A program made the translations under genes and the position numbers. A DNA stretch of 64,000 nucleotides, taken from the NCBI RefSeq assembly GCF_050433505.1, contig NZ_JBNPXC010000003.1, positions 186,001 through 250,000 on the forward strand, in the 5' to 3' direction. Origin of the DNA: Methanobacterium_D oryzae (lineage in GTDB: Archaea > Methanobacteriota > Methanobacteria > Methanobacteriales > Methanobacteriaceae). This document shows, piece by piece, positions 1 to 8,823 of this stretch; the first letter of the stretch is position 1; every line of letters begins with the position of its first letter. Below the pieces are notes generated by a model. The model was not told the DNA's origin. It ran no database searches and was given only the letters and a program-made list of their open reading frames with translations.

Positions 1-569
1 TCCCTTGTATCCCCCGGGTTAACCATTCCCGGAATTATATTGACTTTTTCATTGGATTCAGTTGGATCTTCAGCTAAGTTATCAACTAAAGCTTTAATTG
101 CATTATCATATCCTTTAAAATGGCTGTCTACGAAACTTGGAGTACTTATAGGTACTATTTTCACCTTTTCAGCTTCTTTGTCACCCATTTTTTCTTTCAT
201 TTCTTCTTTTGCAATTTTAATGAATCCTACCATATCATCTCCAATAATTTCACTTGAACAGGTACTTATTGCTCCGATAAGGTCTGGCTTGAACCTTGCT
301 GCCAGGTTTCCAAGTCCAGATATAAGATTTCTTCTACCTCCAAAAACTGCTGCATCTTCGTGGAGAGATGTAACTGCAATCTCTGAAGGTTCACGGAAAT
401 GTCTTGAGAAGGAATATCTAACAAATGTAGAACATCCTTGAGAACCGTGAACTAATGGAAGCCCTCTTCTTATCCCTGCAACTGCATACATTGCCCCCAT
501 AGGCTGACAAGTTACAAGAGGATTGATTACAGAAGTTCTTTCTTTTTTAATTATATTTGCACAGCTCAT
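1..569 (-). CDS. nifK: nitrogenase MoFe protein beta subunit, partial (3' end outside the window)
   Basis: Beta subunit of dinitrogenase, which with NifD holds the P-cluster and receives electrons from NifH. The window holds the first 189 codons. All three P-cluster cysteines are visible: Cys21 (VTCQPMGA), Cys46 (GSQGCSTFVRYSFSRHF) and Cys104 (STCSSEIIGDD). The protein begins close to the first cysteine, so it lacks the N-terminal extension of proteobacterial NifK, as is usual for short archaeal forms. The ATG lies one base after the nifD stop, and its Shine-Dalgarno (GGAGGAGG) is inside the end of nifD, so the two are translationally coupled. Function is certain from context and motifs. The C-terminal half cannot be judged. 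Confidence 0.96.
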   Translation of the reverse strand, partial: MSCANIIKKERTSVINPLVTCQPMGAMYAVAGIRRGLPLVHGSQGCSTFVRYSFSRHFREPSEIAVTSLHEDAAVFGGRRNLISGLGNLAARFKPDLIGAISTCSSEIIGDDMVGFIKIAKEEMKEKMGDKEAEKVKIVPISTPSFVDSHFKGYDNAIKALVDNLAEDPTESNEKVNIIPGMVNPGDTR

Positions 570-570
570 T

Positions 571-1992
571 TTATTCCTCCTCCCTTATTTCGTCTTTAAA
601 TTCCACCATATTCCAAACAGGACTATAAATAGATGCGTATATATCACGAGCAAGGTTTATAAATCCTTCAAAGCCCATGTATGGCCCGTTTTCGTATGAA
701 TGTATCAACATGCATGGTGTTCCCATTTTATGTGCTATGTATTTCTCTTTTATACCAGATAAGATTATATCTGGCTTGTAATCTTCAATTATTTCTTCAA
801 GTTCCAGTGAATTTGGATCATCAATTATGACTGTTCCTTCCCCTACACGTTCTTTAATCTTTTCATAACCATCTTCATGCTCGAACATTGTAGATACTGC
901 AACTGTTTTCATTCCAAGGTGCTCTTCTAATGGCTGAGGAATGTGCCAGTTTTTAGGGCCTCCTGAAAATACCCATACTGTTTTTCCTTCAAGTTTTTCT
1001 CTGTAAAAATCCAGTTCAGGTTGTATTTGCTTCATTCTACTTTCTATTACTTTTTCTGCTTCTGCTTCTTTACCAAAGTATTTACCTAACGCTCTTAAGT
1101 TTTCTGCACAGTATTTTGGACCGAAAAAGTCCACTTTAATGTAAGGAACGCCATATTTTTCTTCAATTAGTTCAGCTATGTATGTTGCAGATCTTTGACA
1201 CCTTACAAGGCTTAATTTGGCCCTATGCATCCAACAAATTTCATCGTGGCTGCAGTCACCAGTAAATGTAGACAGTATATTTATTCCCATCTCTTCAAAG
1301 TAGGGTTTAAGAACCCATAAGTCACCGTCGATATTGTATTCACCAATAAGGTTTATATCGTATGGTGTTGTCTCTGGAGGCTCTTTGGTACCTACAAGAT
1401 GGTTAAAAAGGGTTAAATTACCAACATGATGTCCTTTAGATTGAGTAGGGCCTGAAAAACCAGGAGCATTAAATGTTATAACATCTTTACCTATCTCTTC
1501 AGATAGCTCCTTAGCAACAGCTTCCATATCGTCCCCTATAAGTCCTGTAGTACATGTTGCATATGTATAAATTGCATTAACGTAAGGAAATTCCTTAGCT
1601 GCTTCTAATATTGATTGACGAAGTTTTTTCATTCCTCCGAAAACAACGTCAGATTCTTTAAGGTCTGTACCCATAATGTATTTTAGGTTGAAGTTTTCAA
1701 CTGGAAATTTCTCCCCATTTGGAAGATCGGGACTTGTAGGGTATCTTTTACTTCCACAGCCATATGTTGTGCATCCTACAGGAGAATGTACAACGTGAAC
1801 AACGTCTTTTACAGCACCAGTTATTACCCCTTTAACTCCTGCAAATGCACATCCGCGTTCGGTCATACATCCCGGAATGGTTTTAGTATTACATTTAGGA
1901 ATATGTTCTACGGGATCATCAGTATCTTTCACATAAATGTGTTTTTCTCTATCTGGAATCTCTTTATCAACTTCAAAAAGTTTAAAGGGCAT
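571..1992 (-). CDS. nifD: nitrogenase MoFe protein alpha subunit
   Basis: Alpha subunit of dinitrogenase, site of N2 reduction; 473 residues. P-cluster ligands: Cys48 (RGCAFAG), Cys74 (PVGC) and Cys147 (YATC). FeMo-cofactor ligands: Cys265 (LVRCQRS) and His431 (IHSYENGPY). The active-site stretch FSGPTQSKGHH keeps the glutamine and histidine equivalent to Gln191/His195 of the Azotobacter enzyme, and KGVI keeps the valine equivalent to Val70. The residue after the cofactor cysteine is Gln instead of the usual Tyr. Fourth gene of nifH-nifI1-nifI2-nifD-nifK. The nifI genes between nifH and nifD are typical of archaeal-type clusters. ATG start with GGAG about 11 bases upstream. Confidence 0.97.
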   Translation of the reverse strand: MPFKLFEVDKEIPDREKHIYVKDTDDPVEHIPKCNTKTIPGCMTERGCAFAGVKGVITGAVKDVVHVVHSPVGCTTYGCGSKRYPTSPDLPNGEKFPVENFNLKYIMGTDLKESDVVFGGMKKLRQSILEAAKEFPYVNAIYTYATCTTGLIGDDMEAVAKELSEEIGKDVITFNAPGFSGPTQSKGHHVGNLTLFNHLVGTKEPPETTPYDINLIGEYNIDGDLWVLKPYFEEMGINILSTFTGDCSHDEICWMHRAKLSLVRCQRSATYIAELIEEKYGVPYIKVDFFGPKYCAENLRALGKYFGKEAEAEKVIESRMKQIQPELDFYREKLEGKTVWVFSGGPKNWHIPQPLEEHLGMKTVAVSTMFEHEDGYEKIKERVGEGTVIIDDPNSLELEEIIEDYKPDIILSGIKEKYIAHKMGTPCMLIHSYENGPYMGFEGFINLARDIYASIYSPVWNMVEFKDEIREEE

Positions 1993-2019
1993 ATCTTTAT
2001 TCTCCTATCCTCTTTAGCA

Positions 2020-2388
2020 TTATAAAATGGCTTTATCGCCACGTTCATCTGTTCTAACCCTTACTGCATCGTCAATTGGGCAAACAAACAGTTTTCCATC
2101 TCCAATTTGCCCTGTTTGATTAACTCTCATTATAGCTTCAACTACAAGGGAAGCATCTTCATCAGGAACAATTAGTGATAAGAGCCTTTTTGGTATGTAT
2201 CTCATTGTTCCTTCTTCTTGAAGGAGTTCAGGCTTGTTAATATCAAAGGATACCTCCCCAATTATTGCTTTTTGTCTTCCACGTCCCATGACCCTGTATG
2301 CAGTCATTGCAGGGAATCCAAGGGCACTTAGAACTTCTTTTGTTTGAGCCATCTTGTTTGGGCGGATAATTGCTATTATTTCTTTCAT
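2020..2388 (-). CDS. nifI2: nitrogen regulatory PII-family protein NifI2
   Basis: PII-like protein of 122 residues that, with NifI1, switches dinitrogenase off on ammonium addition in methanogens (family knowledge). The PII fold is recognisable: MKEIIAIIRPNK at the N-terminus, a T-loop region after GRGRQKA and the C-terminal GDGKLFVCPIDDAVRVRT strand. An in-frame GTG nine bases upstream overlaps the GGTG Shine-Dalgarno, so I place the start at the ATG giving MKEII. It follows nifI1 with a 26-base gap and precedes nifD, so it belongs to the nif transcript. Confidence 0.93.
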   Translation of the reverse strand: MKEIIAIIRPNKMAQTKEVLSALGFPAMTAYRVMGRGRQKAIIGEVSFDINKPELLQEEGTMRYIPKRLLSLIVPDEDASLVVEAIMRVNQTGQIGDGKLFVCPIDDAVRVRTDERGDKAIL

Positions 2389-2414
2389 TAAATACACCGA
2401 TTAGTTTAATTAAG

Positions 2415-2732
2415 TTATAATCCTGCAGATCTTGTCCTAACAGTGTACACTTCGTCAACAGGACTTACAAATATTTTCCCATCACCAAAGCTTCCTGTAA
2501 ATGCAGATTCATTTACTATACTAATAATTTTATCAGTGTCTTCTTCTTCTGCCACCAAAAGAAGCATTGTTTTGGGTAATTCATCATAATAGATTTTATC
2601 TATTTGAATTCCTTTTTGTTTACCTCTTCCAATGACATCCATTTTCGTAAGTGCAACATATCCTGCTTCTGCAAGTGAATCAACGACTTCTTCTGCTTTA
2701 TCTGGACGCACTATTGCGCGAATCATTTTCAT
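2415..2732 (-). CDS. nifI1: nitrogen regulatory PII-family protein NifI1
   Basis: PII-family protein of 105 residues, partner of NifI2 in post-translational control of nitrogenase. It has the PII core: MKMIRAIVRPDKAEEV, GRGKQKG and GDGKIFVSPVDEVYTVRT. The T-loop lacks the uridylylated-tyrosine context of GlnB, in line with 2-oxoglutarate/ATP sensing in the NifI subgroup (established for the family, inferred here). ATG start with GGAGAG about 10 bases upstream. It sits 22 bases after nifH, in the canonical archaeal position. Confidence 0.93.
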   Translation of the reverse strand: MKMIRAIVRPDKAEEVVDSLAEAGYVALTKMDVIGRGKQKGIQIDKIYYDELPKTMLLLVAEEEDTDKIISIVNESAFTGSFGDGKIFVSPVDEVYTVRTRSAGL

Positions 2733-2754
2733 TTTTTTAACTCTCCATTATTAG

Positions 2755-3582
2755 TTAATCTACTAAACCGTATTTTACAACCAGTTCTTCCAGTTCATCC
2801 ATGGTCATTGGTTTAGGAATAACGAAATTTTTATTGTTAATTATCTTATCAGCGAGTGTTTTGTACTCTTCAGCCTGATTACACTCAGGATCAAACTCAA
2901 TTACTGATTTTTTGTTAAATTCTGCTTTTTGAACTATATTGTCCCTTGGAACAAAGTGAATCATTTGAGTACCTATTTTTTCACAAAACTCCTCTAATAG
3001 ATCTCTTTCACCATCTACGTTTCTACTGTTACAGATTATTCCTCCAAGTCTTACTCCACTTTGTTCAGCGTATTTTACCATACCTATACAGATATTATTT
3101 GCTGCGTAAAGTGCCATCATCTCACCTGATGCCACTATATAAATTTCTTCGGCTTTACCGTCCCTTACCGGCATCGCAAAACCACCACATACTACGTCCC
3201 CTAAAACATCGAAGAATACGAAATCTAAATCTTTTTCGTACTCACCATACATTTCCATTAATGTAATTGCAGTTATTACACCTCTTCCGGCACATCCAAC
3301 ACCAGGTTCAGGACCTCCAGATTCTACACATTTTATTCCTTCAAATCCTGTTTCCATGACGTTATCAGGAGTACAAGCTTCTTCTCCTTCTTCTCTTAAT
3401 GTGTCCATCATGGTGGTTTGCATTTTACCTCCTAAAATCAGACGGGTACTGTCTGCTTTTGGGTCGCAACCGTGGATCATGACCTTTTTGTCATGAAAAT
3501 GTGCCATTGCAGCTGCTGTGTTCTGCTGGGTTGTGGATTTTCCAATTCCACCTTTTCCATAAATTGCTATTTTTCTTACCAT
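2755..3582 (-). CDS. nifH: nitrogenase iron protein
   Basis: Dinitrogenase reductase, the ATP-driven electron donor to NifDK; 275 residues. The P-loop is GKGGIGKS (residues 9-16). The [4Fe-4S] cysteines Cys97 and Cys132 and the ADP-ribosylatable Arg100 fall at exactly the standard numbering. A TTG 12 bases upstream extends the frame, but it is part of the GAGGT Shine-Dalgarno, so the ATG giving MVRKIAIYGKGG is chosen. First gene of the operon, preceded by an operator and TATA box. Alternatives such as a NifH-like Ni-tetrapyrrole reductase (CfbC) are unlikely because nifI1, nifI2, nifD and nifK follow. Confidence 0.97.
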   Translation of the reverse strand: MVRKIAIYGKGGIGKSTTQQNTAAAMAHFHDKKVMIHGCDPKADSTRLILGGKMQTTMMDTLREEGEEACTPDNVMETGFEGIKCVESGGPEPGVGCAGRGVITAITLMEMYGEYEKDLDFVFFDVLGDVVCGGFAMPVRDGKAEEIYIVASGEMMALYAANNICIGMVKYAEQSGVRLGGIICNSRNVDGERDLLEEFCEKIGTQMIHFVPRDNIVQKAEFNKKSVIEFDPECNQAEEYKTLADKIINNKNFVIPKPMTMDELEELVVKYGLVD

Positions 3583-3656
3583 AATAGACCTCAATTTCTT
3601 GTTTTTTTTCTTTATATCTCCGTTTTTTAATGGATTTTAAATTTTATTTTTTTTCT

Positions 3657-3680
3657 ACCGGAAGTATGTTTCCTACTTCC
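3657..3680 (-). promoter_or_regulatory. NrpR-type operator in the nif leader
   Basis: The sequence GGAAGTATGTTTCC (3660-3673) fits the established methanogen NrpR operator GGAA-N6-TTCC exactly. A further TTCC (3677-3680) makes a larger inverted repeat with 7-bp arms, GGAAGTA and TACTTCC, around a 7-bp spacer. It lies 26-46 bp downstream of the TATA box, near or just after the expected transcript start, where a bound repressor would block transcription. Assignment to NrpR is from the known consensus; binding is not shown. Confidence 0.85.
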
Positions 3681-3705
3681 GATAACATAACCTTAGTTTT
3701 TATCC

Positions 3706-3713
3706 CTTATAAA
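3706..3713 (-). promoter_or_regulatory. TATA box of the nif operon
   Basis: Read on the minus strand this is TTTATAAG preceded by an A-rich BRE-like AAAAAG. The transcript would start near 3685, giving a leader of about 100 bases that contains the NrpR-type operator. Confidence 0.65.
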
Positions 3714-3765
3714 CTTTTTGAAATACAGCAAAAACTCTCAATTTACAATTTAGAACCTCGAGAAG

Positions 3766-3774
3766 TATTTAAAT
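3766..3774 (+). promoter_or_regulatory. TATA box for the 3.8-5.5 kb transcript
   Basis: TATTTAAAT preceded by GAAG. Predicted transcript start is near 3795, upstream of both the 29-codon ORF at 3824 and the membrane protein gene at 3913. It is divergent from the nif promoter about 55 bp away. Confidence 0.55.
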
Positions 3775-3823
3775 GCATTTCGATCTAAAAAAATAATTTA
3801 TGTAGACAGCTAGTCATATTTAA

Positions 3824-3913
3824 ATGAATCAAAACATATCTAATTTAATAGATAAACTTAAAAATAAAGTCAAATTACCAAATCAAAAGTTTCCATTTTA
3901 CGATGTGATCTAA
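3824..3913 (+). CDS. possible 29-residue upstream ORF coupled to the membrane protein gene
   Basis: A short ORF, beginning MNQNISNLIDKLKNKVK and rich in Asn and Lys. Its TAA overlaps the ATG of the next gene (TAATG), an arrangement suited to translational coupling. It begins about 29 bases after the predicted transcript start and has no clear Shine-Dalgarno. No family recognised. It could be a leader peptide, a decayed gene end or chance. Confidence 0.3.
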   Translation: MNQNISNLIDKLKNKVKLPNQKFPFYDVI

Positions 3914-5496
3914 TGAATTTCAATGAGCATATTAACAAGTATTTATTCATAATTCCTGCCATAACTGTGTTTTTCATAGCTCTAATTCCAACATTAAAGT
4001 ATCAGTGGCCATTAAGCTGGGATATCATTTATCACGTACAATATGCAAAAATTTATGCCAACTATGGATTTGTGTTAAATAATCCCCTATTTAATGCACC
4101 CGTAGGGGAAAAAATAAATTATCCCCCACTTTTTCACTTTTTACTTGTAGGATTACATAGTATTTTAAACATTGACTATTTCCAAATCACTAAATTCTTG
4201 CAGCCCATCTTAGCCGCTTCAATAGTCCTATCTGTATCTTACGTTGCAAAGGAGTTCTATGGGAAAATTGCAGGGATATCGTCAGGATTTTTGATTATAT
4301 CCAGTTATTTAATAGCTAGAATTATATTACCTATTCCCGAAAATCTTGCTTTAATATTTTTACCCCTTGCTGTCTATTTTTATTACAGATCAATTAAGGA
4401 AAATGTTTTAAAATATGCTTTAATCGCAGGATTCATGTTTATTTTAACTATTTTAATACATCCTATAGTTCCTAAAATCATATTTTTGTTAATTACAGCA
4501 TTTACAATAATTAACTTGCTTTGGGATAAAAATTTGAAGGTTTTAAAAAATTACACTGTTTTTCTTCTAATATTGATAACATTAGCAATAGGTGGATTAA
4601 TAATAATCAGCATATTAAATCCCAGCCTGTTAAATAATATAATAAATCAAGTATCTTCCCTTATCATTAATTTTGGTACATCACCAACCCAAAATAAACC
4701 AATTAGTATATTATTTTATCTTGGAACTCTCGGACCATTGGTATTAATATTTGCTACTCTTGGAGGGATTTTTGCAGTTAAAAAAATGCAAAAAAAGAAT
4801 ATTTATATTATAGTCTGGATATTAACCATGTTCTTTTTAAGTAAAGCATACTGGGTGGGGATAAATGTCATATCCTATCGTGTGTTGATCTACCTACTTA
4901 TACCTCTTTCTATACTAGGAGGATTTGGGTTAAGCCAGATTTACTACAAACTCAAAGAATATAACAAAATTTCATCAAAACGGTTTAGATCCATATTTTT
5001 AATATCCATTTTCTTATTATCCTCAATTTTTGGTGTTTTAACTGTTAATGATCCTACTATTGCAAATTTTGGAGCCACTACCGAATTTGGATATCTTCAA
5101 ATTGCGCCCCCTACAGATTCTGAGGTTGATTTAGCAAACTGGTTTAATGAAAATGGAGATAAAAACAAATCTATAATCATTTCCAATCTTTATTCAGGGA
5201 CATTTGTTGCTACAGAATCATGGATGCCAATTCATTATGGTTTTGAATATTTCAATAATAACACTCCAAAATCGCGTTTTGTTGATGAAAAGATAGGTTA
5301 TATAGTATTTGATAAAAGATTGACTTATAAGTCTGAAAATGACTCCATAACTATAAAAAAAGTTGATTCAGGATATTATCCCCTTTTCTACTTTAGTAAA
5401 GATATTAGTGAAAATATTAATTCATTAATCCCAAGCTATGCGGAAGTAGTTTATGAAAATGATGATTTTATTATCTGTAAAATAAATACTTCCTAA
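3913..5496 (+). CDS. polytopic membrane protein, probable GT-C fold glycosyltransferase-like
   Basis: 527 residues with about ten or more hydrophobic helices between residues 13 and 375 and a soluble C-terminal part (about 375-527). An acidic residue in the first extracytoplasmic loop (LSWDIIYHVQYAKIYANYG, near residue 35) followed by NPLFNAP and NYPPLFHF resembles the first loop of GT-C enzymes (PMT/ArnT/STT3-like), which use lipid-linked sugars. I infer a role in surface glycan or glycoprotein assembly; the exact substrate cannot be read. It starts at an ATG overlapping the stop of the 29-codon ORF and appears monocistronic otherwise. Confidence 0.7.
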   Translation: MNFNEHINKYLFIIPAITVFFIALIPTLKYQWPLSWDIIYHVQYAKIYANYGFVLNNPLFNAPVGEKINYPPLFHFLLVGLHSILNIDYFQITKFLQPILAASIVLSVSYVAKEFYGKIAGISSGFLIISSYLIARIILPIPENLALIFLPLAVYFYYRSIKENVLKYALIAGFMFILTILIHPIVPKIIFLLITAFTIINLLWDKNLKVLKNYTVFLLILITLAIGGLIIISILNPSLLNNIINQVSSLIINFGTSPTQNKPISILFYLGTLGPLVLIFATLGGIFAVKKMQKKNIYIIVWILTMFFLSKAYWVGINVISYRVLIYLLIPLSILGGFGLSQIYYKLKEYNKISSKRFRSIFLISIFLLSSIFGVLTVNDPTIANFGATTEFGYLQIAPPTDSEVDLANWFNENGDKNKSIIISNLYSGTFVATESWMPIHYGFEYFNNNTPKSRFVDEKIGYIVFDKRLTYKSENDSITIKKVDSGYYPLFYFSKDISENINSLIPSYAEVVYENDDFIICKINTS

Positions 5497-5575
5497 AATT
5501 TAATTTTTATAGACTGATACTTTCAACAAGTATTATTTTAAATGTTCAAATAATTACAACTCCAATTATTGAGAT

Positions 5576-5586
5576 AATTTATAAGG
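5576..5586 (+). promoter_or_regulatory. TATA box of pycB
   Basis: AATTTATAAGG, 60-70 bp before the pycB start, predicting a transcript start near 5606 and a leader of about 40 bases. Confidence 0.55.
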
Positions 5587-5644
5587 CAGTTAAGACTAAA
5601 TATAGTGAGATACTAAATTTTTTGAATTCTTTGTGAGGGCAACT

Positions 5645-7363
5645 ATGAAAAAAATAAAGATCATTGAAACAGCATTTCGAGACGCACATCAATCTCTACT
5701 TGCAACCAGAATGCGAACACGGGACATGTTACCCATTGCAGAAGAGATGGATAAAGTAGGATATTTCTCAATGGAGGTCTGGGGCGGTGCTACATTTGAT
5801 ACATGCATACGATACCTAAATGAAGATCCATGGGAAAGACTTAGAAGTCTTAAAGAAACTATAACAAAGACTCCTCTCCAAATGCTCCTTCGAGGACAGA
5901 ACCTCGTAGGATATAAACATTATCCTGATGATATAGTCCGTAAATTCGTGGAAAAATCCTATGAAAACGGTGTTGATGTTTTCAGAATATTTGATGCCTT
6001 AAATGATATAAGAAATATGGAATATGCTATTAAAGTAGCACATGAACAAGATGCTCACGTTCAAGGAGTAATATCATACACAGTAAGCCCATACCACACT
6101 TTAGAAAAATATGTGGAATTTGCAAAAGATTTAGAACAATTAGGCTGTAATTCTGTTGCAATAAAAGACATGGCGGGGCTTATCTCTCCCCATGATGCTT
6201 ATGAGCTTGTAAAAGCCCTTAAAGAAGAAACAGATTTAATGGTCAACTTACATTGTCACTGTACAAGTGGAATGACTCCTATGAGTTACTATGCAGCTTG
6301 TCAAGCAGGTGTAGATCTTTTAGATACTGCAATATCTCCCCTTTCATGGGGTGCTTCCCAGCCTCCAACTGAAAGTATGGTTGCAGCACTTCAAGGCACT
6401 CCTTATGATACTGAACTTGATCTAAAACTTCTTACAGGAATTAAAAAGTATTTTGAAGAAATAAGAGAAAAATACAGCAGCATTTTAGATCCAATATCTG
6501 AAAAAGTAGATACAGAAGTCCTAATTTATCAGATACCTGGAGGAATGCTTTCAAATTTTGTTTCCCAGCTTAAATTTCAAAATGCTCTTGATAGATATGA
6601 AGATGTGCTTGAAGAGGTGCCTAGGGTAAGAAAAGATCTAGGATATCCTCCCCTTGTAACTCCAACAAGCCAGATAGTTGGAATTCAGGCAGTTATGAAT
6701 GTACTGGGCGGAGAAAGATATAAATCCGTCACTAAAGAAGTAAAGGATTATTTAAAAGGATTATATGGAAAACCTCCAGCGCCAGTTAATGAAGATATCA
6801 GAAAAAAAATTATTGGAGATGAAGAACCAATAACTGTAAGACCTGCAGATTTACTTGAACCACAACTTGAAAAATGCAAAGAAGAAGGGGAAAAATTAGG
6901 AATTATAAAAAAAGAAGAGGATATTTTAACTTATGCACTTTATCCTGCAGTTGCCCCCAAATTCTTAAGTGGTGAAGCTGAGGAAGAACCACTTTTGCCT
7001 CCAGCAGAAGCTAAATCAGGAAAAGCCCCATCTGGAGTTCCTACAGAGTATGCAGTTGACGTTGACGGAGAAGTTTTCAATGTTAAAGTACTTCCTGTAG
7101 GTTACATGGAAATAGAAAGTTCTGGAGAAACTCAACCTACCGGTCCTGTTGAAGGAGGAGTAACTTCCACAATGCAGGGGATGATACTTAAACTCAAAGT
7201 GGACAAAGGAGATAAAGTAAATGAAGGAGATGTCGTTGCTGTCTTAGAAGCCATGAAAATGGAAAATGACATTCATGCTCCAAGCTCTGGAACTGTAAAT
7301 GATATTTTCATCGAAGAAGGAGATACTGTAAACGCTGGCGATACATTAATGGTTATAAAATAA
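5645..7363 (+). CDS. pycB: pyruvate carboxylase subunit B (carboxyltransferase plus biotin carrier)
   Basis: Transfers CO2 from carboxybiotin to pyruvate, making oxaloacetate for biosynthesis; 572 residues. The N-terminal carboxyltransferase domain starts KIIETAFRDAHQSLLATRMRT and has the metal-site motif LHCHCTSGM. A conserved carboxylase domain follows. The C-terminal biotinyl domain carries the biotin lysine in EAMKMEND, joined by a Pro/Glu/Ala linker. An in-frame GTG 12 bases upstream belongs to the GTGAGG Shine-Dalgarno, so the ATG is used. The biotin carboxylase subunit (pycA) is not in this window; two-subunit enzymes are usual in methanogens. Oxaloacetate decarboxylase alpha is the alternative label; no beta/gamma subunits are adjacent. 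Confidence 0.93.
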   Translation: MKKIKIIETAFRDAHQSLLATRMRTRDMLPIAEEMDKVGYFSMEVWGGATFDTCIRYLNEDPWERLRSLKETITKTPLQMLLRGQNLVGYKHYPDDIVRKFVEKSYENGVDVFRIFDALNDIRNMEYAIKVAHEQDAHVQGVISYTVSPYHTLEKYVEFAKDLEQLGCNSVAIKDMAGLISPHDAYELVKALKEETDLMVNLHCHCTSGMTPMSYYAACQAGVDLLDTAISPLSWGASQPPTESMVAALQGTPYDTELDLKLLTGIKKYFEEIREKYSSILDPISEKVDTEVLIYQIPGGMLSNFVSQLKFQNALDRYEDVLEEVPRVRKDLGYPPLVTPTSQIVGIQAVMNVLGGERYKSVTKEVKDYLKGLYGKPPAPVNEDIRKKIIGDEEPITVRPADLLEPQLEKCKEEGEKLGIIKKEEDILTYALYPAVAPKFLSGEAEEEPLLPPAEAKSGKAPSGVPTEYAVDVDGEVFNVKVLPVGYMEIESSGETQPTGPVEGGVTSTMQGMILKLKVDKGDKVNEGDVVAVLEAMKMENDIHAPSSGTVNDIFIEEGDTVNAGDTLMVIK

Positions 7364-7435
7364 CCTTCTTTTTATCTAATTTTTAATTAAATTTTAAATT
7401 CAATTTATGGTTCTATTTTAAAGGAGATGAATAAT

Positions 7436-8122
7436 TTGAAAATGGACAAAGTAAAATCTCATTTTGAAGAAGAAGCCGCAGAATTCGATGAACTCATTCT
7501 TAAACTAATTCCACATTATAAAGAAATGATTAATGCCCTGATTAGCTCAATTCCATTTAATCGGGAAGATTCAATAAAAGTACTTGACTTAGGGTGTGGT
7601 ACTGGTACAATTTCCAAAAATTTAAAAGAAAAATTTCCAAATGCTAAAGTTTCTTGCCTGGATTTAGCTGAAAACATGATAGAAATGGCTAAAATTAAAT
7701 TAAATAAATATAATGATATACATTATATTACCGGAGATTTTTACCACTTCAAATTTTCTGAAAAATATGATGTAATTATTTCCTCACTTGCACTGCATCA
7801 TCTTGTAACAGATGAGGATAAAAAAGAGTTTTTTGCTAAAATATACGAAGCATTAAATCCAGATGGAGCATTTTTCAATGCTGATGTTGTTTTAGGTTCA
7901 AATGAATATTTACAGAATTTATATCTGGAAAAATGGAAAGAATTCATGAATCAAAGTGTCAGCATGGAAGAAATAGAAAAGAAATGGATACCAACAGCTG
8001 AAGAGGAAGATAATCCTGCAAAATTAATTGATCAACTCAACTGGCTTCAGGATATTGGTTTTAAAGATATTGATGTGATCTGGAAGTATTATGGTGGTGC
8101 AGTTTACGGAGGATTTAAATAA
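7436..8122 (+). CDS. class I SAM-dependent methyltransferase
   Basis: 228 residues. Motif I is VLDLGCGTGT, followed by the acidic motif II region (CLDLAENMIEMA) and a motif IV-like DVIISSLALHHL. The substrate cannot be inferred; the fold is of the small-molecule/ubiquinone-methyltransferase-like type. Start choice: the ATG at 7427 abuts the AAGGAG Shine-Dalgarno and cannot be served by it, while the TTG at 7436 is nine bases after it and is preferred. An ATG at 7442 is the other option. It follows pycB after about 70 bases and converges with queC two bases beyond its stop. Confidence 0.85.
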   Translation: MKMDKVKSHFEEEAAEFDELILKLIPHYKEMINALISSIPFNREDSIKVLDLGCGTGTISKNLKEKFPNAKVSCLDLAENMIEMAKIKLNKYNDIHYITGDFYHFKFSEKYDVIISSLALHHLVTDEDKKEFFAKIYEALNPDGAFFNADVVLGSNEYLQNLYLEKWKEFMNQSVSMEEIEKKWIPTAEEEDNPAKLIDQLNWLQDIGFKDIDVIWKYYGGAVYGGFK

Positions 8123-8124
8123 AC

Positions 8125-8811
8125 TTATTCATTATATTCTGTTTTATCTTCTACATTTGAAGAATCAAATGCCCTTTTACGCCTCATACATGATTCGCAT
8201 ATACCACAATGCTCTTTTTCACCCATGTAACAGGAATAGCTTAAATCCATTGGTGCATTTATCTTAGCTCCGAGTTTAACAATTTCATTTTTGTTTAAAT
8301 TTATAACTGGAGCTTCGATTTGAACTCCATCCAAGGTTCCTATTTTTAAAACATTATTAAATGCATCTAAAAACTTTTTTGAATTATCGGGAAATGTAAC
8401 AGCTTCTTCTAAGTCCCAACCAACGATAATTTTTTGTGCATTTTCAGCTTCTGCAAACGAAGTTGCTATTGCAGTAAATACAATATTTCGGCCTGGAACC
8501 CATACTTTTCTTGCAGTTTCATCGCAGATTTCTTTATTATCAAGTTCATCTGCTTTAAGCTGGGGAACTTCAGCTTCAGATGTTAATGCAGATCTTCCAA
8601 GTTGTTTAAGCCACGGGAGTTCCACAACTGTTTGTTCTATGCCTAATTTCTTACATATTACTCTAGATGACTTTATTTCCATTTCTGCACTTCGTTGACC
8701 ATAATTAAAAGTAATTGCATGAATTTCATATTTATCTGCTTGATATGCTGTTGCTACTGTTGAATCTAATCCTCCTGAGAGGACTGTTATTGCTTTTGGT
8801 TTATTAGTCAT
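8125..8811 (-). CDS. queC: 7-cyano-7-deazaguanine synthase
   Basis: Makes preQ0 from 7-carboxy-7-deazaguanine using ATP and ammonia; in archaea preQ0 is inserted into tRNA to form archaeosine. 228 residues. PP-loop ATP pyrophosphatase motif SGGLDSTVA near the N-terminus, and a C-terminal zinc site with cysteines in CYMGEKEHCGICESCM. Convergent with the methyltransferase gene and 12 bases after the hypothetical membrane protein gene on the same strand, so probably in one transcript with it and larC. Confidence 0.95.
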   Translation of the reverse strand: MTNKPKAITVLSGGLDSTVATAYQADKYEIHAITFNYGQRSAEMEIKSSRVICKKLGIEQTVVELPWLKQLGRSALTSEAEVPQLKADELDNKEICDETARKVWVPGRNIVFTAIATSFAEAENAQKIIVGWDLEEAVTFPDNSKKFLDAFNNVLKIGTLDGVQIEAPVINLNKNEIVKLGAKINAPMDLSYSCYMGEKEHCGICESCMRRKRAFDSSNVEDKTEYNE

Positions 8812-8823
8812 TATTAAGCACCT

